Assembly: GCF_014652315.1 (NCBI RefSeq)
Contig: NZ_BMYO01000007.1
Location: 62,001-126,000 of the forward strand
DNA length: 64,000 bases
From: Jeongeupia chitinilytica
GTDB taxonomy: Bacteria; Pseudomonadota; Gammaproteobacteria; Burkholderiales; Chitinibacteraceae
Direction: 5' to 3'
Part shown: positions 46,909 to 54,761 of the stretch, in pieces
Position numbering within the stretch: the first letter of the stretch is position 1
Layout: each line of letters starts with the position of its first letter
Notes under the pieces: model-generated
What the model was told of the DNA's origin: nothing
The model's database searches: none
What the model saw: only the letters and a program-made list of their open reading frames with translations
Made by a program: the position numbers and the translations under genes

Positions 46909-48465
46909 TCAACCCGGCTGGTAAATCACCAGCCGGGTGCCCGGCGACAGTTTCTGCGGGTTCCAGCGTTTCAGGTCTTCGGCATCGACGCGATGCTTGC
47001 GGGCGATCGACGCCAGCGTGTCACCACTCTTGACCACGTACTCGCGCTGGATCGGCGCTTTTTTGCCGGTTGCAGTGCGGGTGACGCTGGCGACCTTGAG
47101 CGTGGTGCCAAGACGGACGTCGTCGCCGTCGAGCTTGTTCAGCTTGCGCAGGTCGGCGACATTCATGCCGTAGCGGCTGGCGATGTTGTACAGCGTGTCG
47201 CCACGGGTGACGCGATGCTTGATGACGGCCAGCGGCGCATCGCTGGCGCCGGTGTCGACCGGCTCGGCAGCACGGTTCTCGTGCAGCGCGACCAGGGTCT
47301 GGCGGTCGGAGACGTCGAGACCCGGCAGGTTCGGCACCAGAATGGTCTGGCCGCGGGCGATGCCATCGTTGCCGATGTCGTTGATGTCCTTGAGCTCGCT
47401 GACGTTGATGCCGAACTGGCCGGCGAGCTGTGCGAACGATTCGCCACGCTTGGTCACGTAGGGCTGCCAGTTCAGCAGCGGCTTGTCGTAGTTGGCGAGG
47501 TTGCGCTGGAAGGCGGCGACCTTGTCGGCCGGAATCACCAGCTTGCGGTCGTCCTTGTAGGCGATCACCGGGCGGATGAAGCCCGGGTTGAGCCGGAGCA
47601 GCTCCTGCACCGGGGTTTCCGACAGCTCGGCCGCCACCTGCACATCCATGTGGCGACCGGTGGTGATCGCGGCGAAGTAGGGCTTGTTCGGCACGCTGGC
47701 GAGCGTGACGCCGTAGGCCGACGGATTGGCGATGATGTTGCGCACCGCCATCAGCTTGGGCACGTAGTTGCGCGTCTCGTTCGGCATGCGCAAATCGCTG
47801 TAGGTCGTTCCGAGCCCGGCAGCAGTGTTCTTGGTCTGGGCGCGTGCGACGGCATTTTCACCCCAGTTGTACGAGGCCAGCGCCAGTTGCCAGTCGTTGA
47901 ACTGGCCGTGCAGCGTGTCGAGATAGTCGAGCGCGGCATCGGTTGCGGCGATCACGTCGCGGCGGCCGTCGTACCACCAGGTGCGTTCGAGGCCGTAACG
48001 CTTGCCGGTCGCCGGAATGAACTGCCACATGCCGGCGGCCTTGGCAGACGACTCGGCCTTGGGGTTGTACGCCGATTCGATCATCGGCAGCAGCGCCAGC
48101 TCCATCGGCATGCCGCGGCGTTCGACTTCGTCGACGACGAAATACAGGTAGCGGCCACCACGTTCGATGATGCGGTTCAGGTACTCCGGACGGCTGGCGT
48201 AATAGTTTTCCCATTTCTCGACCAGCGGATCGTCGAGTTCGGGCATGGCGAAGCCGGCGCGGACACGGCCCCACAAGTCGTCGTACGACTGGACACGGGC
48301 CACTTCGCCGAACAGCGTGTCGACGGTACGGCTGGTGTCGTCGGTAATGCGGAATTGGGGGTTGTTGAGCTGGCCGTCGGCATTCAGGCCCGCTTGCTGG
48401 GGCGCTGCGAACGCGCTGGCGAAACTCAGGCCGGCGAGCAGCCCGGCCAGGGAAAGGAAACGCAT
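46909..48465 (-). CDS. mltD: membrane-associated lytic transglycosylase MltD, three LysM
   Basis: 518 residues. A signal peptide (LSLAGLLAGLSFASAFA, no lipobox Cys) is followed by an SLT goose-lysozyme-type domain at ~95-230 with the catalytic Glu in LLPMIESAYNPKAES and AGMWQFIPATGKRYG. Three C-terminal LysM repeats (VTKRGESFAQLAGQFG; VTRGDTLYNIASRYG; VKSGDTLASIARKHR) bind peptidoglycan. It cleaves the glycan chain to 1,6-anhydro-muropeptides. It lies next to gloB, as in E. coli. Confidence 0.95.
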   Translation of the reverse strand: MRFLSLAGLLAGLSFASAFAAPQQAGLNADGQLNNPQFRITDDTSRTVDTLFGEVARVQSYDDLWGRVRAGFAMPELDDPLVEKWENYYASRPEYLNRIIERGGRYLYFVVDEVERRGMPMELALLPMIESAYNPKAESSAKAAGMWQFIPATGKRYGLERTWWYDGRRDVIAATDAALDYLDTLHGQFNDWQLALASYNWGENAVARAQTKNTAAGLGTTYSDLRMPNETRNYVPKLMAVRNIIANPSAYGVTLASVPNKPYFAAITTGRHMDVQVAAELSETPVQELLRLNPGFIRPVIAYKDDRKLVIPADKVAAFQRNLANYDKPLLNWQPYVTKRGESFAQLAGQFGINVSELKDINDIGNDGIARGQTILVPNLPGLDVSDRQTLVALHENRAAEPVDTGASDAPLAVIKHRVTRGDTLYNIASRYGMNVADLRKLNKLDGDDVRLGTTLKVASVTRTATGKKAPIQREYVVKSGDTLASIARKHRVDAEDLKRWNPQKLSPGTRLVIYQPG

Positions 48466-48553
48466 GATGCACGCTCATTTTTTAATCAGTTGCAGGATGG
48501 TGCCGACCCCCGACACCGCTGTCAACGCAAGCGTTTGATCCGGCGCCGGATGG

Positions 48554-49306
48554 TCAGAACCGATCTTTCCAGCGACGGATTGCGGCCAGCACCTCGACCG
48601 GGCTGTCGTCACGTGCGCCATGTTCCCTTGCGGCGGCAATGACGGCGTCCTCATGGCAACGCAGATAAGGGTTGGTGGCCCGTTCCCGCGCCATGGTGCT
48701 CGGCAGCGTCGGCAAGTCCAGACGTCGCTTGTCCTCGTCATCGATGCGGCGTTGCCGTATGTCGGCGTTGTCCGGTTCGACGGCACCGGCAAACTTCAGA
48801 TTAGACAGCGTGTACTCGTGCGTACAGCACACCAGCGTTTCGTCGGGCAAACCGGCGAGCGCGTGCAGCGAGGTGTACATCTGCGCCGGCGTGCCTTCGA
48901 ACAGCCGGCCGCAGCCGGCGGCAAACAGCGTGTCGCCGCAGAACAGCCAGGGTGCGGCGTGATAGGCCACATGGTCGAGCGTATGGCCGGGCACCGCGAG
49001 CACCGTGAAGTCGCGATCGAGTACGGTGACGGTTTCGCCGCCGGCCAACGGCCGGTTGACCTCGGCAACGCGTGCCGGCCCGTAGACCGGCAAGCCGGGG
49101 CGCGCGGCCGCGAGCGCAGCCAGCCCGCCGGTGTGGTCGTGGTGGTGATGGGTGACGAGCAGCGCCGCCAGTTGCAGGTCGCGGGCCCTCAGGAAATCCT
49201 CGAGCGGCGCGGCCAGTCCCGGGTCGACGGCCAGCGCGCGGCGGTGGTCGTGCAAAACCCAGATATAATTGTCGTCGAAGATCGGTAACGGGGTGAGTTC
49301 CAGCAT
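48554..49306 (-). CDS. gloB: hydroxyacylglutathione hydrolase (glyoxalase II)
   Basis: 250 residues, metallo-beta-lactamase fold. It hydrolyses S-lactoylglutathione to lactate and glutathione in methylglyoxal detoxification. FDDNYIWVL is the N-terminal GloB motif, VTHHHHDHTGG the metal site, VPGHTLDHVAYH, FCGDTLFAAGCGRLFEG, and VCCTHEYTLSNLKFA the substrate region. The ATG at 49306 shares CATG with the divergent methyltransferase ATG. Confidence 0.97.
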   Translation of the reverse strand: MLELTPLPIFDDNYIWVLHDHRRALAVDPGLAAPLEDFLRARDLQLAALLVTHHHHDHTGGLAALAAARPGLPVYGPARVAEVNRPLAGGETVTVLDRDFTVLAVPGHTLDHVAYHAAPWLFCGDTLFAAGCGRLFEGTPAQMYTSLHALAGLPDETLVCCTHEYTLSNLKFAGAVEPDNADIRQRRIDDEDKRRLDLPTLPSTMARERATNPYLRCHEDAVIAAAREHGARDDSPVEVLAAIRRWKDRF

Positions 49307-50081
49307 GACGGGTCCCGTGGACTGCAGTACATCGTTCGACCATTTTGCCGCTTGGCTGGCGACACCGCTAGGGTGCGACGTCGCACGGCAGGAGCGCGGC
49401 TGGTATGCGCGCACCGCGGCCGACCTGTTCGGCTACAAGGCGGTGCAGCTCGAGCTGCCGCAGCTCGACGCGCTGGCGACGAACCGGATGTCGTGGCGGA
49501 CGATCGCCGGCCGCAGCGCCGGCTGCGCGCTGCATTGCGCGCCGGAGCAGCTGCCTTTCGCGAACCAGTCGCTCGACCTGCTGGCGCTGCCGCATGTACT
49601 CGATTTCTGCGCCGATCCGCATGCGGTACTGCGCGAAGTCGAACGGGTGCTGGTACCGGAGGGCCGGCTGCTGGTAACCGGATTCAATCCGTGGAGCCTG
49701 TGGGGGCTGCGCAAGTGGCGCCATCGCGGTGACGCGCCGTGGTCCGGCCATTTCGTCGCGCTGCCGCGGCTCAAGGACTGGCTCAAGCTGCTGGGCATGG
49801 AAACGGTGCGCGGCCAGTTCCTCTGCTACGGCCTGCCTGTGCAGCACGAACGCTGGATTGCCCGCGGTCGCCTGTTCGAGCAGGCCGGCGACCGGTGGTG
49901 GCCGGCGGCGGGCGGCATTTACTGCCTCGACGTGGTCAAGCGCGTGCGCGGCATGCGGGTGATCGGCCCGGCGTGGCGGGGCAAGGTGGTCGTGCCCAAG
50001 GCCAAGCCGGCCGCGGCGATCGACCAGGTTGCGCTGATCGAACGGCTGCGCCAGCAGGCCGGCAAGGACCGCTGCAAATGA
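49305..50081 (+). CDS. YafS-like SAM-dependent methyltransferase
   Basis: 258 residues. Class I methyltransferase of the YafS type: an N-terminal cap, then ALHCAPEQLPFANQSLDLLALPHVLDF (acidic loop and post-motif), and REVERVLVPEGRLLVTGFNPWSLWG. The SAM glycine loop is not obvious. Substrate unknown. GGTGAG precedes ATG 49305, which overlaps the gloB start. Position between gloB and rnhA is the same as yafS in E. coli. Confidence 0.88.
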   Translation: MTGPVDCSTSFDHFAAWLATPLGCDVARQERGWYARTAADLFGYKAVQLELPQLDALATNRMSWRTIAGRSAGCALHCAPEQLPFANQSLDLLALPHVLDFCADPHAVLREVERVLVPEGRLLVTGFNPWSLWGLRKWRHRGDAPWSGHFVALPRLKDWLKLLGMETVRGQFLCYGLPVQHERWIARGRLFEQAGDRWWPAAGGIYCLDVVKRVRGMRVIGPAWRGKVVVPKAKPAAAIDQVALIERLRQQAGKDRCK

Positions 50082-50093
50082 GCGCTGCAGGAC

Positions 50094-50372
50094 TTACTGC
50101 GGCGACGGATCGCAGCGGCGCGAGGTGTCGACCAGATCGCGCAGCAGCTTCTGGCCTTCATCGCGACTCTTGAGCGGAATCTTCACGTCGTGACCGCTGC
50201 CGAGGTTGCCGCCACCGAAAACCAGGTGCGCTTCGGTGTCGGAAAGCTCGACATACTGCACGACAGTCAGGTTGACCCAGCGCTCGCTCTTGTCGTTGCC
50301 GGGCAGCCTGTACGGACAGAACGTCGCGGCCTCGGCCGTGGCGACACACAAAAGGAACAGGAGGGCGCGCAT
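50094..50372 (-). CDS. small secreted protein, unknown
   Basis: 92 residues. A signal peptide (MRALLFLLCVATAEAA) precedes a mature part with two Cys (TFCPYRLPG and SRRCDPSPQ), suggesting one disulfide. No domain recognised. ACAGGAG is the ribosome site. It is convergent with the methyltransferase and divergent from rnhA, 18 bases apart, so the two promoters must overlap. Confidence 0.7.
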   Translation of the reverse strand: MRALLFLLCVATAEAATFCPYRLPGNDKSERWVNLTVVQYVELSDTEAHLVFGGGNLGSGHDVKIPLKSRDEGQKLLRDLVDTSRRCDPSPQ

Positions 50373-50390
50373 GCCGGGCCTTCGAAAGAT

Positions 50391-50834
50391 ATGACGACAG
50401 TTACGATTTATACCGACGGCGCCTGCAAAGGCAACCCCGGCCCCGGCGGCTGGGGCGCCTTGCTGCAGTACGGCGAGCAGGAGAAGGAGCTCTTCGGCGG
50501 CGAGCGCGAGACGACCAACAACCGCATGGAGCTGACCGCGGTGATCGAGGCGCTGGCCATTCTCAAGCGTCCGTGCGCCATCGCGCTGTGGACCGACTCC
50601 CAGTACGTGAAGAACGGCATCGAGAGCTGGATCCACAACTGGAAGAAGAACGGCTGGAAGACGGCCGACAAGAAGCCGGTGAAGAACGCCGACCTGTGGC
50701 AGCAGCTCGACCTTCAGGTTGCCCGCCATGCGGTCAGCTGGCACTGGGTCAAGGGGCACGCCGGCCACGAGTTCAACGAACGTGCCGACCAGCTTGCCAA
50801 CCGCGGTGTCGACGTCGCGATGGGGAGAGCCTGA
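50391..50834 (+). CDS. rnhA: ribonuclease HI
   Basis: 147 residues. RNase HI cuts RNA in RNA-DNA hybrids. The catalytic acids are in YTDGACKGNPGPGGWGA, NRMELTAVIEAL, WTDSQYV and FNERADQLAN. The basic loop (NWKKNGWKTADKKPVKN) is as in E. coli. The stop overlaps the dnaQ ATG (TGATG). The rnhA-dnaQ pair is also adjacent in E. coli, though divergent there. Confidence 0.98.
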   Translation: MTTVTIYTDGACKGNPGPGGWGALLQYGEQEKELFGGERETTNNRMELTAVIEALAILKRPCAIALWTDSQYVKNGIESWIHNWKKNGWKTADKKPVKNADLWQQLDLQVARHAVSWHWVKGHAGHEFNERADQLANRGVDVAMGRA

Positions 50835-51565
50835 TGCGGCAGATCATTCTCGATACCGAAACCACCGGTCTGCGCGTCGAGGACGGCAACCGCATCCTCG
50901 AAATCGCCGCGGTCGAAATGGTCGACCGCAAGCTGTCGCCGGCCGACCGCCACCTGCACCGCTACATCAACCCGGGGCGCGATTCGGAAGAGGGCGCGCT
51001 GAACGTCCACGGCCTGACGACCGAGTTCCTTGCCGACAAGCCCAAGTTTGCCGACATTGCCGACGAGTTCCTGCGTTTCGTCGAAGGCGCCGAGCTGATC
51101 ATCCACAATGCGCCGTTCGACGTCGGCTACCTGAACATGGAGCTCGGCAAGCTCGGCCGCGGTCCGATCACCGACTACGTGTCGGGCGTGATCGACACGC
51201 TGAAGATGGCCAAGGACACGTTCCCGGGCAAGCGCAACAGTCTCGACGCCCTGTGCGACCGCTTCGAGATCGACCGCAGCGGCCGGACGCTGCACGGCGC
51301 GCTGATCGACTGCGAACTGCTGTCCGAGGTCTACCTGGCGCTGACGCGCGGTCAGGACAGCCTGCTGATCGATTTTGCCACCGGTGATGCCGCTGCCGAC
51401 GCCGCCTCCTTCAGCCAGGGCCGGCCGCGCAAGCCGTTGATCCGGGCCACCGTGCCCGCGGACGATCTGGCACAACACGAGGAATACCTCGACGTGCTCG
51501 ACAAGTCGGTCAAGGGCACCTGCCTGTGGCGCGAGCTGACCAATCCGCCGGCCGAAGCGCAATGA
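50834..51565 (+). CDS. dnaQ: DNA polymerase III epsilon subunit (proofreading exonuclease)
   Basis: 243 residues. DEDDh exonuclease: ILDTETTGL, HNAPFDVGYLNMEL, and HGALIDCELLSEVYLAL. The N-terminal domain proofreads; the C-terminal ~60 residues (DDLAQHEEYLDVLDKSV) include the alpha-binding tail. Translationally coupled to rnhA and, at its end, to ispD (ATGATGA). Confidence 0.97.
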   Translation: MRQIILDTETTGLRVEDGNRILEIAAVEMVDRKLSPADRHLHRYINPGRDSEEGALNVHGLTTEFLADKPKFADIADEFLRFVEGAELIIHNAPFDVGYLNMELGKLGRGPITDYVSGVIDTLKMAKDTFPGKRNSLDALCDRFEIDRSGRTLHGALIDCELLSEVYLALTRGQDSLLIDFATGDAAADAASFSQGRPRKPLIRATVPADDLAQHEEYLDVLDKSVKGTCLWRELTNPPAEAQ

Positions 51566-52254
51566 TGAGTGCGATCGCGCTGGTTCCCGCCGCCGGCAGC
51601 GGCAGCCGCATGGCGAGCGACACGCCCAAACAGTACCTTGATCTGCTCGGCAAGCCGCTGATCTGGCACACGCTCGACGCGCTGCATCAGGTTGCGGCAC
51701 TGGAGCGGATCTTCGTCGTGATCTCGCCGGATGACGAGTGGTGGGATGCCTATGAGTGGGACGACTTCGGACGGCTGGTCGTGATGCGTTGCGGCGGTGA
51801 CTCCCGCGCCGAATCGGTACTCAACGGCCTGCAGGCGCTGTCGCTGTTCACGCCGTCGGACACCTGGGTGCTGGTGCACGATGCGGCGCGGCCGTGCGTC
51901 GATCCGGCCCAGGTCGACGGCATGATCGCGACGCTGGCCGACGACCCGGTCGGCGGCATTCTCGCCGTGCCGGTGGCCGATACGCTCAAGCGTGCCGGCA
52001 ACGATGCGCGGATCGTGGAAACCGCACCGCGCGCCGGGCTGTGGCAGGCGCAGACACCACAGATGTTCCGGCTGGCGATGCTGGCCGGCGCGCTGGAAAC
52101 CGGCATGGGCCCGGACATCACCGACGAAGCGAGTGCGCTGGAAAAGCAGGGCGCGCAACCGCAGCTGCTGATGGGCAGCCCGTGGAATCTCAAGGTGACC
52201 TATCCGCACGATCTGCAGCTCGCCAGCCTGATTCTGGCGGCGAGAGGGGAATGA
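51562..52254 (+). CDS. ispD: 2-C-methyl-D-erythritol 4-phosphate cytidylyltransferase
   Basis: 230 residues. Third step of the MEP isoprenoid pathway: joins CTP and MEP. LVPAAGSGSRM is the nucleotide loop with the Arg, PKQYL the Lys, VHDAARPCV, and TPQMFR. ATG 51562 overlaps the dnaQ stop; ATG 51565 is an equal alternative. Followed by the GAF-domain gene and then ispF. Confidence 0.97.
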   Translation: MMSAIALVPAAGSGSRMASDTPKQYLDLLGKPLIWHTLDALHQVAALERIFVVISPDDEWWDAYEWDDFGRLVVMRCGGDSRAESVLNGLQALSLFTPSDTWVLVHDAARPCVDPAQVDGMIATLADDPVGGILAVPVADTLKRAGNDARIVETAPRAGLWQAQTPQMFRLAMLAGALETGMGPDITDEASALEKQGAQPQLLMGSPWNLKVTYPHDLQLASLILAARGE

Positions 52255-52255
52255 A

Positions 52256-52744
52256 ATGGCCGAAAGCCTGAACGTCGCCGCCGGCGACAAGGCGGCGCGG
52301 TATGCGACGCTGCAACCGCAACTGGTGGCGCTGCTGGCCGGCGAGCCGAACCCGACCGCGAGGCTGGCCAATGCCGCTGCCGCGCTGAGGCAGACCTTCG
52401 ACTGGCTGTGGGTCGGCTTCTATCTGGTCGACGGCAACGAGCTGGTGCTCGGGCCGTTCCAGGGACCGGTAGCCTGCTTCCGGATCGCGAAGGGGCGTGG
52501 CGTGTGCGGCGCAGCTTGGGCGCGCGCCGAGACGCTGGTCGTGCCCGATGTCGACGCGTTTCCGGGCCATATCGCCTGCTCGTCGGCGTCGCGTTCGGAA
52601 ATCGTCGTACCGCTGCGCGACAGCGATGGCGACGTGATCGGCGTGCTCGATGTCGACAGCGAGCGCCTGAACGAATTCGACGACATCGACGCGCGCGCGC
52701 TGGAAGCGATCGCCGCGCTGGTCGTCCATGGAGAGGCAGCATGA
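52256..52744 (+). CDS. GAF-domain free methionine-(R)-sulfoxide reductase
   Basis: 162 residues, one GAF domain. WVGFYLVDGNELVLGPFQGPVAC, GRGVCGAAWA, and HIACSSASRSEIVVPL carry three Cys at the positions of fRMsr (MsrC), which reduces free Met-R-sulfoxide. The ispF ATG overlaps its stop (ATGA). Its position between ispD and ispF is unusual, because those two are commonly adjacent or fused. Confidence 0.9.
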   Translation: MAESLNVAAGDKAARYATLQPQLVALLAGEPNPTARLANAAAALRQTFDWLWVGFYLVDGNELVLGPFQGPVACFRIAKGRGVCGAAWARAETLVVPDVDAFPGHIACSSASRSEIVVPLRDSDGDVIGVLDVDSERLNEFDDIDARALEAIAALVVHGEAA

Positions 52745-53241
52745 GAATCGGACAGGGTTGGGACGTACATCGTTTGGTCGAAGGCCGGCCGCTGATCCTC
52801 GGCGGTGTGACGATCCCGTTCGAGAAAGGCCTCTTGGGCCATTCGGACGCCGATGCGCTGCTGCACGCGATCACCGATGCCGTGCTTGGTGCTGCCGGAC
52901 TCGGCGACATAGGCCGGCACTTCCCCGATACCGCCGCCGAGTTCAAGGGCGCCGACAGCCGCGTGCTGCTGCGCGAGGCGGTACGGCGCGTGGCCGAGGC
53001 CGGCTGGCGTGTCGGCAATGTCGATGCCAGCATCCTGATCCAGCAGCCGAAAATGGCGCCGCACATTCCGCAGATGGTCGCCAACATTGCCGCCGATCTG
53101 GGCATCGAGGTCACCGACGTCAACGTCAAGGCCAAGACCTACGAGAAGCTCGGCCCGGTCGGCGCATCCGAAGCGGTCGAGGCGCAGGCGGTGTGCCTGC
53201 TCGAGCGCCGCTCGACCGTCTCGGGTCCCTGGGGCCGCTGA
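52741..53241 (+). CDS. ispF: 2-C-methyl-D-erythritol 2,4-cyclodiphosphate synthase
   Basis: 166 residues. Fifth MEP-pathway step, forming the cyclic diphosphate with release of CMP. GQGWDVHRL and LLGHSDADALLHAITDA hold the metal ligands, DIGRHFPD follows, and KAKTYEKLGPVG is the hydrophobic-cavity and NDP-binding motif. Coupled to the fRMsr gene. Confidence 0.98.
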   Translation: MRIGQGWDVHRLVEGRPLILGGVTIPFEKGLLGHSDADALLHAITDAVLGAAGLGDIGRHFPDTAAEFKGADSRVLLREAVRRVAEAGWRVGNVDASILIQQPKMAPHIPQMVANIAADLGIEVTDVNVKAKTYEKLGPVGASEAVEAQAVCLLERRSTVSGPWGR

Positions 53242-53248
53242 GGCCATC

Positions 53249-54013
53249 ATGCGCGCACCGCTGCTCCTTGCCGCGGTTTTCGTCGCCGGCGTCGCGATGG
53301 CCGACGTTGTCGACACCGTGCCGTTGCGGCACAAACCGGCGGCCGAGATCGTTCCGGCGCTGCAGCAGGCGTTTCCGGACGCGGGGATTCAGGGCTTCTA
53401 CGACCAGCTGATCGTCCGCGCGCCCGATGCCGCGACGCTGGCGGCGATTGCCGCGCTGGTCGACAAGCTCGATACGCCGACGCGGCGGCTGACGGTGACC
53501 GTCGAGCAGCGCGAATCGGGGACCGAAGCCGGTGTCGATGCGGATGCGGCGGTCGTCATCTCCAGTCGCGGCAGCGCTGCCGCGGTCCGGCTGGGAGCCA
53601 CCCAGTCGGGCGGGACGCGCAGCGCGGTGCAGAAGGTCACGACGATGGACGGCGGCCGGGCGATGATCTCGCTCGGCGAATCACGCTTCATGCCGGTGCT
53701 GTCGTGGTCGTACCGGCCCGGCTACCGGATCGCGACCTACGGTGGCCAGTGGCAGGACGCCGGCAGCGGTTTCTGGGTTGCGCCGGCGTTGCAGGGCGGG
53801 GAGGTCCGGTTGCGGCTGTATCCGCAAAGCAGCCGCTTCAATGCCGACGGCAGCATTGCCTATCGCGGCGTCTACAGCGAAGTTGCCGGCGCGCTCGGCG
53901 AATGGCTGCCGGTCGGCGAAACGACCCGGCAGGCCAGTACTTCGGGCATCGGCGCGTCGGCGAACGCGACCACCCGTTATACGGTCTGGGTACGCGTCGA
54001 CGCGACGCCGTGA
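53249..54013 (+). CDS. secretin N-domain-like periplasmic protein
   Basis: 254 residues. A signal peptide (LLLAAVFVAGVAMA) leads into VVDTVPLRHKPAAEIVPALQQAFPD and LIVRAPDAATLAAIAALVDKLDTPTRRL, the secretin N (NolW-like) pattern found in type II/III secretins. The rest (GESRFMPVLSWSYRPGYRI, GEVRLRLYPQSS) resembles the start of the secretin beta domain but lacks the pore. Probably a stand-alone relative of unknown role. It follows ispF by 7 bases. Confidence 0.72.
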   Translation: MRAPLLLAAVFVAGVAMADVVDTVPLRHKPAAEIVPALQQAFPDAGIQGFYDQLIVRAPDAATLAAIAALVDKLDTPTRRLTVTVEQRESGTEAGVDADAAVVISSRGSAAAVRLGATQSGGTRSAVQKVTTMDGGRAMISLGESRFMPVLSWSYRPGYRIATYGGQWQDAGSGFWVAPALQGGEVRLRLYPQSSRFNADGSIAYRGVYSEVAGALGEWLPVGETTRQASTSGIGASANATTRYTVWVRVDATP

Positions 54014-54014
54014 C

Positions 54015-54761
54015 TCAGGTGGTGGTCCCCGGAAACGGCCGGTCGTCGAGGGTGAACATCGAAAGGCCGTCTTCGGCGATCCGCAGGTAGCCGCCTTCGC
54101 CGTTGTGCCAGTCCGGCAGCACCCAGCGCGTGCCCGCGGTTTCAGCATGCCGCGCCGGCCGGTGGGTGTGGCCGTGGATCAGTGTGGCGACGCCGGCCTT
54201 GCGCATCACTGCCGCAACGGCCGCCGGATTGACGTCCATGATGGACTCGGCCTTGCGCCGGTTCATCGCGGTCGACTTTTCCCGCAGCTTGGCCGCTTCG
54301 CGGTTGCGCCAGCGATAGGGCAGCCGGCGCCACAGCCATTGCACCAGCGGATTGCGGACGACGCGGCGGAAACGCTGGTAATCGACGTCGTCGGTGCAGT
54401 AGGCATCACCGTGCGCGAGCAGCAGCGGCGCGCCGAACGGCGAAATCAGTTTCGGATCGGTGATCAGCACCAGCCCGGCCTCGCGCGCAAAGCGTCCGCC
54501 GCAAAGGAAGTCGCGGTTGCCGGCCATGAAGTACACCGGGATGCCGCTGGCGGTGAGTGCGCGCAACTCGGCGGTGCGCGCGGCGTAGAACGGCTCGTCG
54601 AGCTGGTCGTCGCCGATCCAGACTTCGAACAGGTCGCCAAGAATGTACAGCGCCCGGGCATGACGGGCCCGGTCGGCGAGAAAGCGGCCAAAGACGTCGA
54701 CCGTCGCGGGATCGGCGGGCGAGAGGTGCAGGTCGGAAATCAGCAGGACGGAATCAGGCAT
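54015..54761 (-). CDS. lpxH: UDP-2,3-diacylglucosamine diphosphatase
   Basis: 248 residues. Fourth step of lipid A synthesis: hydrolyses UDP-2,3-diacylglucosamine to lipid X and UMP. Calcineurin-like phosphoesterase motifs: LISDLHLSPAD, LGDLFEVWIGDD, AGNRDFLCG, HGDAYCTDD and LIHGHTHRPARH. ATG 54761 overlaps the end of the upstream diguanylate-cyclase gene by 8 bases, so the two are co-translated. One base separates it from the convergent secretin-like gene. Confidence 0.96.
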   Translation of the reverse strand: MPDSVLLISDLHLSPADPATVDVFGRFLADRARHARALYILGDLFEVWIGDDQLDEPFYAARTAELRALTASGIPVYFMAGNRDFLCGGRFAREAGLVLITDPKLISPFGAPLLLAHGDAYCTDDVDYQRFRRVVRNPLVQWLWRRLPYRWRNREAAKLREKSTAMNRRKAESIMDVNPAAVAAVMRKAGVATLIHGHTHRPARHAETAGTRWVLPDWHNGEGGYLRIAEDGLSMFTLDDRPFPGTTT

